From the NCBI GenBank assembly GCA_017992455.1, contig JAGOOP010000014.1, positions 1 through 34,259 of the forward strand: a stretch of DNA of 34,259 nucleotides, read 5' to 3'. This document shows positions 6,561 to 15,036 of the stretch, in pieces; the first letter of the stretch is position 1, and the number at the start of each line of letters is the position of its first letter. Origin of the DNA: Candidatus Omnitrophota bacterium. Lineage in GTDB: Bacteria > Omnitrophota > Gorgyraeia > Gygaellales > Profunditerraquicolaceae. A model generated the notes under the pieces. That model did not search any database. It saw only the letters and a list, made by a program, of their open reading frames with translations, and was not told the origin of the DNA. The position numbers and the translations under genes are program-made.

Positions 6561-8638
6561 GCGTGATCCGGCACATTTCACAGGGCCGAAGGATCCTGGT
6601 CTTCCCGGGTGTCGTTGTTTCGTATCTTTGCTACATCGCTGCCGTTTCGTATGCGGCTGAATACGTCCTGGCTGTTCCTATGGTCGCGACGCTGTTGATA
6701 GAGCCGTTGTTGTTCTCGTATATCGCAGGCAGGTTCTTTATCGACGCCGTCGATCCCGCACGGCTGCCCGAGCATTGGCGCATACGCTGGCGTTTTTTCG
6801 CGCCGTTTTTGGCGATATTCGGCGCATTGTTCCTTGCAAGTATCGTCGGCCAGGCCATTTATTTCCGTTTTATGTATCGCGATGCCGGCGTTTCGGCGTG
6901 GGTGCTGGCGTTATACGGTTTTTTGTCCGCGCTGGTCATTTTCTGGATGACGGCGGTGATTTTCATGCGGGGCAATGTTCTCAAAGGGCTCGGCGCTGCG
7001 CTGCGGCTCATGCGGGAAAATCCTGCGCCTGCGGCGTTGTTCTTTCTGGGATATTTCATATTCGAAATATTCCATGAATTCTTCGGGTTCGGCTCGCTTA
7101 AAAGTTCTCATGCAATCCCGTTCTTTGTCCTCCATGGCGCGTATGCGGCTTTCGACCTTTATGTGAGCAGGATAGCTGTTTCGCTTGCGGCCGGATCGCG
7201 TTTCCTGCCTGACGCCAACGCCACGCTGGACGGATATATCGCGGGTGAACGCGCGCGCGGCCAGGTTCCGGACGAAGCGCGCCAGAAGAGGCGCGCGAAT
7301 GTCTGCCTGTTACTCGGCGTTCTGTCAATGATCCCGGGTGTGCACTGTTTCGCAGCTGTCCTCGGATGGGAACGGTTCCGTCATCAGCAATACGGCAGAT
7401 TCAGGTCGGTCACGGGGTTCATCCTCGGAGTTTTCTTCACCGTTCTTTATTGCAGTGCAATCATGGGCAATATGCTGACGCGCGAACGCAGGGCAGAGCC
7501 CCCCGCGCATGTTTCGAGCCTCGAGCTTTATCTGAATGATCCCGCAACGGCAGTTCCGGTCAGGCAGATCATCCGGCAATTGCGATCCGGCCGCAGGATC
7601 GATCATCGCGCCCTGGCTGGCGAGCTTGAAGCGATGAAAGAAGACCGCAGCCAGGCCCGTTATTTTGCGCTGGGCCTTGCGCACGGGTATGCGTATAACG
7701 CGCAGGAGTCTCTGGCGGCGTTCAAAAAATGCCTCCAGCTGCCGGCCTGGAGCCCCGAGGCGCTGTTCCATATCGGCAGGATACATCTTTTTCAGACGCA
7801 CGATTTTTTCGAGGCGCGCAATTATCTGGCCCGGTTCCTGAAATACCATCCGCAGGACAAAACCGCCCTGCGGTATATAAGCCTTATCGACAACCGCGTT
7901 GCGTGGGACAAGAACTGGATCATCAGCCTTTTATCGGTCATCGCCCTTTTGACCGCCATTACCTGCCATGAATACGGCCACAGCTATGCCGCGTATAAAT
8001 GCGGGGATCCGACGCCCCGGGACGCCGGAAGGCTGTCGCTGAATCCCATTGTCCATCTGGACCTTTTCGGCTCGATCATCCTGCCTGCATCGTTGATCCT
8101 CAGCCACAGCGGCGTCATTGTCGGCTGGGCAAAGCCCGTGCCGGTCAACCCGGATAATTTCCGCAACCCCGGACGGGATACCGCATGGGTATCCGTGATG
8201 GGGTGTTTTACGAATTTCAGCGTCGCCATGGCCGCGACCGTCGTGCTTGCGCTCGCAAGCGCCGCCGTCGCGGTCTTTGTCCCGGATTTCGTATCGCTCC
8301 ACTGGCTTTATCCTGCGGGGGTCATTTCTGCCGCGGGAGTGCCGTTCGCAAAGATCTGGATCTACGGGTTGATCTTCATAAGCCTGGTGATCATGATCAA
8401 TATCGCCATAGGACTATTCAATCTTATCCCGATCCCGCCGCTCGACGGTTCATGGATCATCGAGCGGAGATTGCGGCCTTTGCTCAAAAACCATTATAGC
8501 GCGTATCAGCAGTTCTCATTTCTTTTGATCCTGATCCTTTTATTCAGCGATGTTATCGACGTTGTCATCGGATCGGTCCTGAACGCGTATTTCGTGTACC
8601 TCCAGGTGGTCCTGGGGCCTGCGCTTAATCTGACGTGA
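6557..8638 (+). CDS. Membrane fusion protein: multi-TM domain, TPR, M50 site-2 protease
   Basis: 693 residues in three parts. Residues 1-305 contain several transmembrane segments, ending in one resembling DUF4190-like pairs (LLLGVLSMIPGVHCFAAVLG). Residues about 360-450 look like tetratricopeptide repeats (ARYFALGLAHGYAYNAQESL, EALFHIGRIHLF). The C-terminal part is an M50 intramembrane metalloprotease: zinc motif H471-E-Y-G-H475, the GRLSLNPIVHLDLFGS segment, and FNLIPIPPLDGS with D630 as the third ligand. M50 enzymes cut membrane-embedded substrates, often to release regulators. The active site looks complete. The domain order is unusual, since stand-alone M50 proteins of this type are about 200-250 residues. 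Confidence 0.85.
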   Translation: MSVIRHISQGRRILVFPGVVVSYLCYIAAVSYAAEYVLAVPMVATLLIEPLLFSYIAGRFFIDAVDPARLPEHWRIRWRFFAPFLAIFGALFLASIVGQAIYFRFMYRDAGVSAWVLALYGFLSALVIFWMTAVIFMRGNVLKGLGAALRLMRENPAPAALFFLGYFIFEIFHEFFGFGSLKSSHAIPFFVLHGAYAAFDLYVSRIAVSLAAGSRFLPDANATLDGYIAGERARGQVPDEARQKRRANVCLLLGVLSMIPGVHCFAAVLGWERFRHQQYGRFRSVTGFILGVFFTVLYCSAIMGNMLTRERRAEPPAHVSSLELYLNDPATAVPVRQIIRQLRSGRRIDHRALAGELEAMKEDRSQARYFALGLAHGYAYNAQESLAAFKKCLQLPAWSPEALFHIGRIHLFQTHDFFEARNYLARFLKYHPQDKTALRYISLIDNRVAWDKNWIISLLSVIALLTAITCHEYGHSYAAYKCGDPTPRDAGRLSLNPIVHLDLFGSIILPASLILSHSGVIVGWAKPVPVNPDNFRNPGRDTAWVSVMGCFTNFSVAMAATVVLALASAAVAVFVPDFVSLHWLYPAGVISAAGVPFAKIWIYGLIFISLVIMINIAIGLFNLIPIPPLDGSWIIERRLRPLLKNHYSAYQQFSFLLILILLFSDVIDVVIGSVLNAYFVYLQVVLGPALNLT

Positions 8639-8651
8639 AGAAGGAGGGGCT

Positions 8652-9599
8652 ATGGGAATGTTCTCGAGAAGGCAATTTCTGAAGCTGGCGGCAGCCGGTA
8701 TCGGTTCCGGGGCGATACTGCATGTTCTGTCCCGCTTCGGTTTCGCGCAGGCAGCGCGCGCGTCGAACGGCCGCAAAAAGCGGGCGATCCTGACCGATCA
8801 CGATCTTTCTGCGGTCAGGGGAAAGGACCCGGCTGCCATGGCGCGCAAGGCGATCGAGGCGCTCGGCGGCATGGGGCGGTTCGTGTCGCGGGGATCCGTC
8901 GTGGTCGTCAAGCCGAACATCGCCTGGGACCGGGCGCCTGAGACCGGGGCGAATACCAATCCCGATGTCGTTGCGGCCATCGTCGAGATGTGTTTTGAGG
9001 CAGGGGCCAAACGGGTCAATGTGTTCGATAATACGTGCAATACCGCTCAGCGCTGTTATGTGACAAGCGGTATCAGGCGGGCCGCAGAGGCAAAGGGAGC
9101 GCGGGTGTATCATACGGATAACTGGAATTGCGTGAAGGCGCAATTCCCCTATGACAGCCCGATGGAGGGGTGGCCCGTGTTCCGCGATGCGCTCGACTGC
9201 GATACGTTCATCAATGTGCCGGTGCTCAAGCATCACGGCCTGACCGGGCTGACCCTGGGGATGAAGAACCTGATGGGCGTCTGCGCGGGCTCGCGCGGCC
9301 AGATACATTTCAACATCGGCAGAAAGCTGGTTGATATCGCCGACTTCATCAAGCCGGAGCTGACGGTGATCGACGGGTACCGGTATCTGCAGCGCAACGG
9401 CCCCACGGGCGGGAATCTTGCCGACGTGCAGGAGCTGGGCGCGCTTATCGCCTCGCCCGATATCGCCCTGGCGGACGTGTACGCGGCGCGGCTGGTGGGA
9501 AAAGACCCGGATTCCATTCCGTATATCGCAAACGCGATCGAACGGGGGTTCGCGAGCGCGCATTACGCGCACAAAGACATCGTCGAACTGTCCGTTTGA
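8652..9599 (+). CDS. Tat-exported DUF362 protein
   Basis: 315 residues. The N-terminus is a Tat signal: SRRQFLKLAAAG followed by a hydrophobic stretch and an alanine-rich cleavage region (FAQAARA). The body is DUF362, recognised by VVVVKPNIAWDRAPETGANT, the FDNTCNTAQRCY region and PVLKHHGLTGLTLGMKNLMG. DUF362 proteins are poorly characterised and often sit with ferredoxins. AAGGAGGGG at 8641-8649 is a strong ribosome site; ATG 8658 is a possible alternative start that would still keep the twin arginine. Together with the next two genes it forms a redox module, presumably acting on the periplasmic side after Tat export. Confidence 0.85.
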   Translation: MGMFSRRQFLKLAAAGIGSGAILHVLSRFGFAQAARASNGRKKRAILTDHDLSAVRGKDPAAMARKAIEALGGMGRFVSRGSVVVVKPNIAWDRAPETGANTNPDVVAAIVEMCFEAGAKRVNVFDNTCNTAQRCYVTSGIRRAAEAKGARVYHTDNWNCVKAQFPYDSPMEGWPVFRDALDCDTFINVPVLKHHGLTGLTLGMKNLMGVCAGSRGQIHFNIGRKLVDIADFIKPELTVIDGYRYLQRNGPTGGNLADVQELGALIASPDIALADVYAARLVGKDPDSIPYIANAIERGFASAHYAHKDIVELSV

Positions 9600-9609
9600 T
9601 CCCCGAAGA

Positions 9610-11145
9610 ATGAAAAGACTTGTCGTCGCGCGGCGTATCTCGCAGTCATTTTTTCTGTGCCTTTTCGTGTATGTGCTCTGGTCCACGACATATCCGCTCA
9701 CGGGCGTTATATCCGCGCAGGCGCTGTTCAAGGCGGATCCCCTTATCATGCTCGCCACCATCGTGAGCGAGCGGATCATTCTGCCGGGCGCGGTCTGGAT
9801 GCTGGCCATGGCGGGGCTGACGATCGTTTTCGGAAGGTTTTTTTGCGGATGGATGTGCCCGCTCGGCACGTTGATCGACCTGGCAGGGAGCCAGCGGAAG
9901 AACAGGCATGTATCCGACGCGGCGAATGCGCGCCTGCGCACGGCAAAATACTGGATACTCGGTAGTATCCTGATAGCGGCCGTCGGGGGCATACAGGCCG
10001 CCTGGTTGTTCGATCCGGTGGTCATCTTCGGACGGTTCGTTTCGCTGAACCTGATCCCGGCAGTGACATTCCTCCTTGACACCGGTCTTGCGGCAATGAT
10101 CCGCGCGTTCGATCTCTACGGCCCGGTGTACGATCTGTACCGGTCGCTTAAAAACACGATCCTGGGCGTTCAGGCGCGGTATGTCGCAAACGCCGCTGCC
10201 GTGTTCGCCCATGTGCTTGCCATCGTCATCGCGGCAGACCTGTTGAAACGGTCATGGTGCAGGGCGGTATGCCCGCTCGGCGCGTTATACGGCTTGATGA
10301 GCAGGTTCGCATTGCTTGAGCGGTCGGTGACAACGTGCACGCACTGCAAAAAGTGCGCCGCTGACTGCCGGATGGGCGCGATCCGGGCCGATGCCGGTTA
10401 TGTAAAATCAGAATGTATCCTGTGCATGGATTGCGTATATGACTGCCCGTCTCACGGAACGCGGTTCGGCTTCAGGCGCAGAAGGGCCGTTTCTGTCGAT
10501 AGCGCCGGCATCAGCCGGCGCCAATTCCTCGTTCTGGGCGCGCTTTCGCTCACCTCATTGTTCGGTTTCCGGGTCGTATATCCCGATCGCCCTCAAACCG
10601 GGCGCAGGCGCGTCATCAGGCCTCCGGCGTCGCTTGAGGAAAAGGATTTCCTGGACCGCTGCGTGCGGTGCGGCAATTGCATGAAAGTGTGCGTGACCAA
10701 CGGATTGCAGCCGGCGTTCCTGGAAGCGGGGATATCGGGGATATGGACACCGCATCTGGTGCCCGAGATAGGGTATTGCGAGTATCATTGCACGTTGTGC
10801 GGAAATGTCTGCCCGACCGGCGCCATTCCGCGTCTGACCGAAGAGCAGAAGCTCAAGACCAGGCTGGGCATTGCCAGGATAGACCGGTCTTTATGCCTGC
10901 CCTGGAAAAAGAAGCAGGAATGCATCGTATGCGAGGAACATTGCCCGACCGCGCGCAAAGCCATACAACTGCGCGCAGTTGTCGTCGACGGCAGGGAATT
11001 ATTGCGGCCGTATATCAACGAACATCTGTGTATCGGCTGCGGTATATGCCAGGCAAAATGCCCGGTGCGGCCCGAACGGGCCGTCAGGGTGTATCCGGTG
11101 AAGGTAACGCATGGGGCCGCAAAAGAAGGAGAACATGAAAAGTAA
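9610..11145 (+). CDS. NapH-NapG-like polyferredoxin fusion, membrane-bound
   Basis: 511 residues from ATG 9610. The first half is NapH/MauN-like: several membrane helices with two conserved CxxxCP motifs, CGWMCPLGTLIDL and CRAVCPLGALYGL, then two 4Fe-4S motifs (CTHCKKCAADC, CILCMDCVYDCP). At about residues 302-320 a Tat-type motif appears inside the protein (ISRRQFLVLGALSLTSLFGF). The second half is NapG-like, with four more cysteine motifs (CVRCGNCMKVC, CTLCGNVCP, CIVCEEHCP, CIGCGICQAKCP). Such proteins pass electrons from membrane quinol or cytoplasmic donors to exported partners. The upstream DUF362 gene and the downstream DUF362-ferredoxin gene are likely partners. The last 11 bases overlap the next gene. 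Confidence 0.85.
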   Translation: MKRLVVARRISQSFFLCLFVYVLWSTTYPLTGVISAQALFKADPLIMLATIVSERIILPGAVWMLAMAGLTIVFGRFFCGWMCPLGTLIDLAGSQRKNRHVSDAANARLRTAKYWILGSILIAAVGGIQAAWLFDPVVIFGRFVSLNLIPAVTFLLDTGLAAMIRAFDLYGPVYDLYRSLKNTILGVQARYVANAAAVFAHVLAIVIAADLLKRSWCRAVCPLGALYGLMSRFALLERSVTTCTHCKKCAADCRMGAIRADAGYVKSECILCMDCVYDCPSHGTRFGFRRRRAVSVDSAGISRRQFLVLGALSLTSLFGFRVVYPDRPQTGRRRVIRPPASLEEKDFLDRCVRCGNCMKVCVTNGLQPAFLEAGISGIWTPHLVPEIGYCEYHCTLCGNVCPTGAIPRLTEEQKLKTRLGIARIDRSLCLPWKKKQECIVCEEHCPTARKAIQLRAVVVDGRELLRPYINEHLCIGCGICQAKCPVRPERAVRVYPVKVTHGAAKEGEHEK

Positions 11146-12208
11146 GGTTTTTTTCGCGCCCGTATCAGCGGCGGATACCGAGTCTTCGACAGCAATGAAG
11201 CTGGAGGCCTTGATACGCAAAAGCCCTTTTTCCGCTACGATCGGCTCCGGGGACGATGTCATTCTGAAGCTGCATTTCGGCGAGCAGGGAAATAAGGGGT
11301 TCGTGAGGCCCGCGTATGTGGCGAGGATCGCGCAGGCCGTGCGGGATGCCAAGGGCGAGCCGATCGTTTCGGACAGCAATACCCTGTACCGCGGCAGGCG
11401 CATGAATTCCGAAGATCATGCGCGTCTGGCGTATGAACACGGGTTCACCCCTGATGCCCTGAACGCCCGCGTCGTTATCCCGGACGACACCCGGCCCCAG
11501 AATGTCAGCAGTATCAGCCTGAACGGCGAATATGTGAAAACCGCCAGGATCGCGCGCCTCTACGCCGATGCCGGCGCGATCATCGGGATCGCGCATTTCA
11601 AAGGCCATCTGATGACCGGTTTCGGCGGGGCGCTGAAGAACCTGGGCATGGGATGCGCGACGAGGGAGGGCAAGCTGTTCCAGCATTCCGACCTGGCTCC
11701 TATCGTCGTCATTAAAAAATGCGCGGGCTGTAAGGCGTGCGTGGCCGTGTGCCCCTCCGGCGCGATCACGATGAAGAACAACAGGGCAGTGGTCGACAGC
11801 GCAAAATGCATCGGCTGCGCAAGCTGTATCCCTGCGTGCACGTTCAAGGCGATCGATCTTGACTGGCAGGGGGGCGGAATGCTCATACAGGAAAAAATGG
11901 CCGAATATGCGCTCGCGGTCCTTTCGGGAAAACAGGGAAAGGTCTTTTTTTTCAATTTTCTGATCAAGATAACCAAGGAATGCGATTGTATCGCCAAAGA
12001 CGATCCGCGCATCGTGCCGGATATCGGGATCCTTGCGTCGAGCGATCCGGTCGCGGCGGATCAGGCGAGCTATGACCTGGTTACTTCCGGAGCCGGAACC
12101 GACATACTCAGCCGGCTGCATCCGCATCGTGACGGCGCCAAACAGCTGGCGCATGCGCAAAAAATAGGGCTCGGAAGCAGGGAATACGCACTGGAGACGA
12201 TCGCGTAG
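11135..12208 (+). CDS. DUF362 protein with 2x[4Fe-4S] ferredoxin domain
   Basis: 357 residues from ATG 11135, chosen because AAGGAGA is directly upstream; an in-frame ATG at 11111 adds eight residues. The DUF362 domain covers most of the chain (LKLHFGEQGNKGFVRP, VSDSNTLYRGRR, AHFKGHLMTGFGGALKNLG). A bacterial ferredoxin domain is inserted at about residues 188-238 with CAGCKACVAVCPSGAI and CIGCASCIPACTFKAI. No export signal is seen, unlike the Tat-exported DUF362 protein two genes upstream, so the pair would lie on opposite sides of the membrane with the polyferredoxin between them. That topology is inference. Confidence 0.85.
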   Translation: MKSKVFFAPVSAADTESSTAMKLEALIRKSPFSATIGSGDDVILKLHFGEQGNKGFVRPAYVARIAQAVRDAKGEPIVSDSNTLYRGRRMNSEDHARLAYEHGFTPDALNARVVIPDDTRPQNVSSISLNGEYVKTARIARLYADAGAIIGIAHFKGHLMTGFGGALKNLGMGCATREGKLFQHSDLAPIVVIKKCAGCKACVAVCPSGAITMKNNRAVVDSAKCIGCASCIPACTFKAIDLDWQGGGMLIQEKMAEYALAVLSGKQGKVFFFNFLIKITKECDCIAKDDPRIVPDIGILASSDPVAADQASYDLVTSGAGTDILSRLHPHRDGAKQLAHAQKIGLGSREYALETIA

Positions 12209-12210
12209 GC

Positions 12211-13716
12211 ATGGCGTTCAATTTCATAGAGATCGAAAAGGAGAAGAGCCGCAGTATTGCCGTGTTTTTCGCTGCGGTCGTGCTGTTCTATTTTATCGGC
12301 GTGTGGCTGGCGTGTTTGTGCGTGTTCAGCGCAGGCGCGTCGCTGACGCGCGGGCGGTTCGTTATCTTCTTCCCGCAAGCGGCCATGACGTACTGGATAC
12401 TGGCGATGTCCTTTTTGGTCGGTATCCTTCACTGGCTGTTTTCCGTGCATAATCTGATCGAGCGGATCTCTGCGGCGGCGGGCGCCCGGCCGATCGACCG
12501 TGAGGACCGGTATCATCTGTATCTGAGCAATATCGTCGGCGAGATATCGGTTGCCGTCGGCGGCAGGCACATCGAGCCGCGGGTCATCCCCGAATCCGGT
12601 CTCAATGCGTTCGCGATCGCCGATTTCAGCGGCCGCGCGGTCATCGGCGTTACCGAAGGTGTGTTGTGCCGGTTGAACCGCAGCCAGATCGAAGCGGTTG
12701 TCGCGCACGAAGCGGCGCATATCGTGAGCGGGGATTGCCTTGCCGCGACCGTGACGAGTTCGCTCGCCGAGATCTACGAAGAACTGTTCGCTTCGGCGAC
12801 GAGGGACAACGTTTCCGAGGGGGGACAGAATTTCAATCCGCTCTCTGTGATCATGTTCGTCGTCTTCGGGTTTGTCCACGGCCTCGGTACCGTGCTGCGC
12901 ACGTTCGTTTCGCGCGAACGGGAATACCGCGCCGATGCGCTTGCGGTGCGCCTCACGCGCAACCCCGCCGCGCTGGCGGAAGCGTTATATCATTTGAGCA
13001 GCCACTGGCGGGGCGAAGGGATGCGCGGCGACCGGTTGTCCTCGATATTCATGGTCAATCCCCGGTTCGATCCGCTGGACGAAGCTCAGGGCGTTATCGC
13101 CGACCTTTTCTCGACGCATCCTCCGGTCCGGGCCCGGATCGCGGTCCTGGCTGATATGGCCCATATGACCGACGACGAGCTCGACCGGATGATCAAAGAG
13201 CATCGCCGCGTGTCGCCGGTGCTTTCGCGGCGCGTGGGCCATACCGCGAGTGCCGCGCCCCTGAGCCTGATCGCAGGCTCTGCTTCCGTTGCGGCATTGG
13301 CAGGCCATACGGCGCGCAATGCATGCCCGAAATGCGCCTCGAGCCTCATGCAGCAGGATTACGAGGGCGTTCCGGTATCCGTATGCGCCCGGTGCGGCGG
13401 CGTGCTTGTCGATCAGGACCGCCTGACGCGCATCCTTTTCCGCCAGGACGTTGAATACAGCGAGGGGTTGCTGCGTGTATGCGCCCGCGCCCTGGAGCGT
13501 TTCAAAGAGTGTCGTGTTCTGCCCAGGATCGAGCCGCGCAATGCCTGGGTCATCACGTGTCCTGAATGCGGGGAAAAGATGCGCAGGGAATTCTACGCAT
13601 ATTCGTACGCGGTCGAGATCGACCGCTGCGTTCGATGCAAAAAAGTCTGGTTCGATAAAGACGAACTGGAGATACTGCAATATCTGTTCGAACATAACAA
13701 AGAGCTGTTTCGCTAA
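12211..13716 (+). CDS. M48 (HtpX-like) membrane metalloprotease with C-terminal zinc ribbons
   Basis: 501 residues. Two N-terminal transmembrane helices (about 20-45 and 58-80) precede an M48 peptidase domain with zinc motif H166-E-A-A-H170 and the downstream REREYRADALAV segment that supplies the third ligand, plus the FSTHPPVRARI motif typical of HtpX. Such proteases degrade misfolded membrane proteins. After residue 370 there are two added zinc-ribbon units: one with C372 and C375 and a CARCGG pair, and one with CPECGEKMRREF and CVRCKKVWFDKDEL, resembling the zf-TFIIB type. HtpX itself has about 290 residues, so the tail is an extra module. The gene begins three bases after the preceding stop. 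Confidence 0.85.
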   Translation: MAFNFIEIEKEKSRSIAVFFAAVVLFYFIGVWLACLCVFSAGASLTRGRFVIFFPQAAMTYWILAMSFLVGILHWLFSVHNLIERISAAAGARPIDREDRYHLYLSNIVGEISVAVGGRHIEPRVIPESGLNAFAIADFSGRAVIGVTEGVLCRLNRSQIEAVVAHEAAHIVSGDCLAATVTSSLAEIYEELFASATRDNVSEGGQNFNPLSVIMFVVFGFVHGLGTVLRTFVSREREYRADALAVRLTRNPAALAEALYHLSSHWRGEGMRGDRLSSIFMVNPRFDPLDEAQGVIADLFSTHPPVRARIAVLADMAHMTDDELDRMIKEHRRVSPVLSRRVGHTASAAPLSLIAGSASVAALAGHTARNACPKCASSLMQQDYEGVPVSVCARCGGVLVDQDRLTRILFRQDVEYSEGLLRVCARALERFKECRVLPRIEPRNAWVITCPECGEKMRREFYAYSYAVEIDRCVRCKKVWFDKDELEILQYLFEHNKELFR

Positions 13717-13724
13717 AGCGTCTT
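13713..13724 (+). repeat. CTAAAGCGTCTT motif copy before glgC
   Basis: The 12-mer CTAAAGCGTCTT, followed by C, overlaps the stop of the M48 gene and lies directly before the AAGGAGG of glgC. The identical 13 bases occur at 30184-30196 before cysK, and the inverse complement of the 12-mer occurs at 30061-30072. It may be a relic element end or a shared control site. Confidence 0.5.
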
Positions 13725-13737
13725 CAAGGAGGACAAG

Positions 13738-14967
13738 ATGAAGAATGTGCTGTGCGTTATTCTGGGAGGGGGAAGAGGGACCCGGCTGTATCCGTTGACG
13801 AAGTACCGGGCAAAGCCGGCGGTGCCGCTTGCAGGAAAATACCGGCTCATCGATATTCCGGTCAGCAACTGCCTCAATTCGGGGCTGCAGAAGATATTCG
13901 TGCTGACGCAGTTCAATTCCGTATCGCTCAACCGGCATATTTTCCGCGCGTATAAATTCGATACGTTCTCGCAGGGGTATGTCGAGATCCTTGCGGCAGA
14001 GCAGAACATGGAGCACGGCGACTGGTTCCAGGGATCGGCGGACGCGGTGCGTAAATGCCTGCGCCATCTTTCGGACCCGCGCATCGACTACATCCTCATC
14101 CTTTCAGGGGATCAGCTGTATAAGATGAATTTCATGTCCATGCTCAACTTCCATTTTGAGAAGCGCGCCGACATCACGATCGCCTGCAATCCGGTCGAGC
14201 TCGAAGAGACAAAGGACCTGGGGATCATGGGGATCGATAAATCCCGGCGCATACGGCGTTTCATCGAGAAGCCGGCGCATAAGAAGGAGATCTCCGGCAT
14301 GGAGATCGAGGCAGAGGGGAAGAAAAAATACCTTGCGTCCATGGGCATCTACGTTTTCAGGAAAGACGTGCTTTTCGACATGCTGACGTCCTGCGATAAA
14401 GCGGACTTCGGCAAAGAGGTCATCCCCGACGCGATCGGCACGAGGCGCACGTTCGCGTACGTGCATTCCGGTTACTGGAAGGATATCGGATCGATCCCGT
14501 CGTTCTACGAAGAGAACATGGCGTTTACGTCCGCCCGGCCTCCTATCGACCTTTTCGACGAGAAATGGCCGTTCTTCACCCGTCCGCGGTATCTGCCGCT
14601 TTCGAAGATCCGCGATGCATCCATCAAGGATTCCGACATCGCCGAAGGAACGGTCATCACCTCGGCCGCCATCAGCCGTTCCATCATCGGCCTGCGCAGC
14701 AGGATCGGCGCCGGCTCCTCCGTCGAGGATTCGATCCTCATGGGCAACGATTATTACGATAATTCCCGCAATGCGCCGGTTCTGGGCATCGGCAAGAACT
14801 GCGTGATCAAGAAAGCCATCGTCGACAAGAACGTGCGTATGGGGGATAATGTCAGGATCGTGAACCGGGAAAAGCGTGTTGACTTCGAGAACGAGCTGTG
14901 CGTGATCCGCAGCGGCATCGTGATCATTCCCAAGGCAGCGGTGATCCCGTCAGGGACGGTCATTTAA
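13738..14967 (+). CDS. glgC: Glucose-1-phosphate adenylyltransferase
   Basis: 409 residues. Makes ADP-glucose from glucose 1-phosphate and ATP, the committed step of bacterial glycogen synthesis. Visible: the N-terminal nucleotidyltransferase loop ILGGGRGTRLYPLTKYRAKP, followed by the sugar-binding segment IDIPVSNCLNSGLQKIFVLT, GDWFQGSADAVRK, the ILSGDQLYKM motif, SMGIYVFRKDVL, and a C-terminal left-handed beta-helix (IIGLRSRIGAGSSVEDSILM). The wording of the N-terminal part is closer to cyanobacterial and plant enzymes than to the E. coli one. AAGGAGG stands ten bases before the ATG. No glycogen synthase or branching enzyme gene is in view. Confidence 0.95.
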   Translation: MKNVLCVILGGGRGTRLYPLTKYRAKPAVPLAGKYRLIDIPVSNCLNSGLQKIFVLTQFNSVSLNRHIFRAYKFDTFSQGYVEILAAEQNMEHGDWFQGSADAVRKCLRHLSDPRIDYILILSGDQLYKMNFMSMLNFHFEKRADITIACNPVELEETKDLGIMGIDKSRRIRRFIEKPAHKKEISGMEIEAEGKKKYLASMGIYVFRKDVLFDMLTSCDKADFGKEVIPDAIGTRRTFAYVHSGYWKDIGSIPSFYEENMAFTSARPPIDLFDEKWPFFTRPRYLPLSKIRDASIKDSDIAEGTVITSAAISRSIIGLRSRIGAGSSVEDSILMGNDYYDNSRNAPVLGIGKNCVIKKAIVDKNVRMGDNVRIVNREKRVDFENELCVIRSGIVIIPKAAVIPSGTVI

Positions 14968-14975
14968 AAATTAGC

Positions 14976-15004
14976 TTGCTATGCGCGGTAAAATTTCATA
15001 TAAT
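14976..15004 (+). promoter_or_regulatory. Promoter for the alpha-glucan phosphorylase gene
   Basis: TTGCTA at 14976-14981 and a perfect TATAAT at 14999-15004, 17 bases apart, in an AT-rich gap between glgC and the phosphorylase gene. It implies that glucan breakdown can be transcribed separately from synthesis. The predicted start is near 15011, giving a leader of about 26 bases. Confidence 0.6.
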
Positions 15005-15036
15005 ACGTTGCCACGGACAACAAAAGGGGTTTGCGC

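Noticed and set aside
8625-10082. 485-codon open frame on the minus strand
   Set aside because: It spans the DUF362 gene, the start of the polyferredoxin gene and a gap between them, has no ribosome site, and its composition is that of a reverse shadow.
15031-15036. TTG start for the phosphorylase
   Set aside because: The ATG two codons later is better placed relative to AAAAGGGG and is the stronger start codon.
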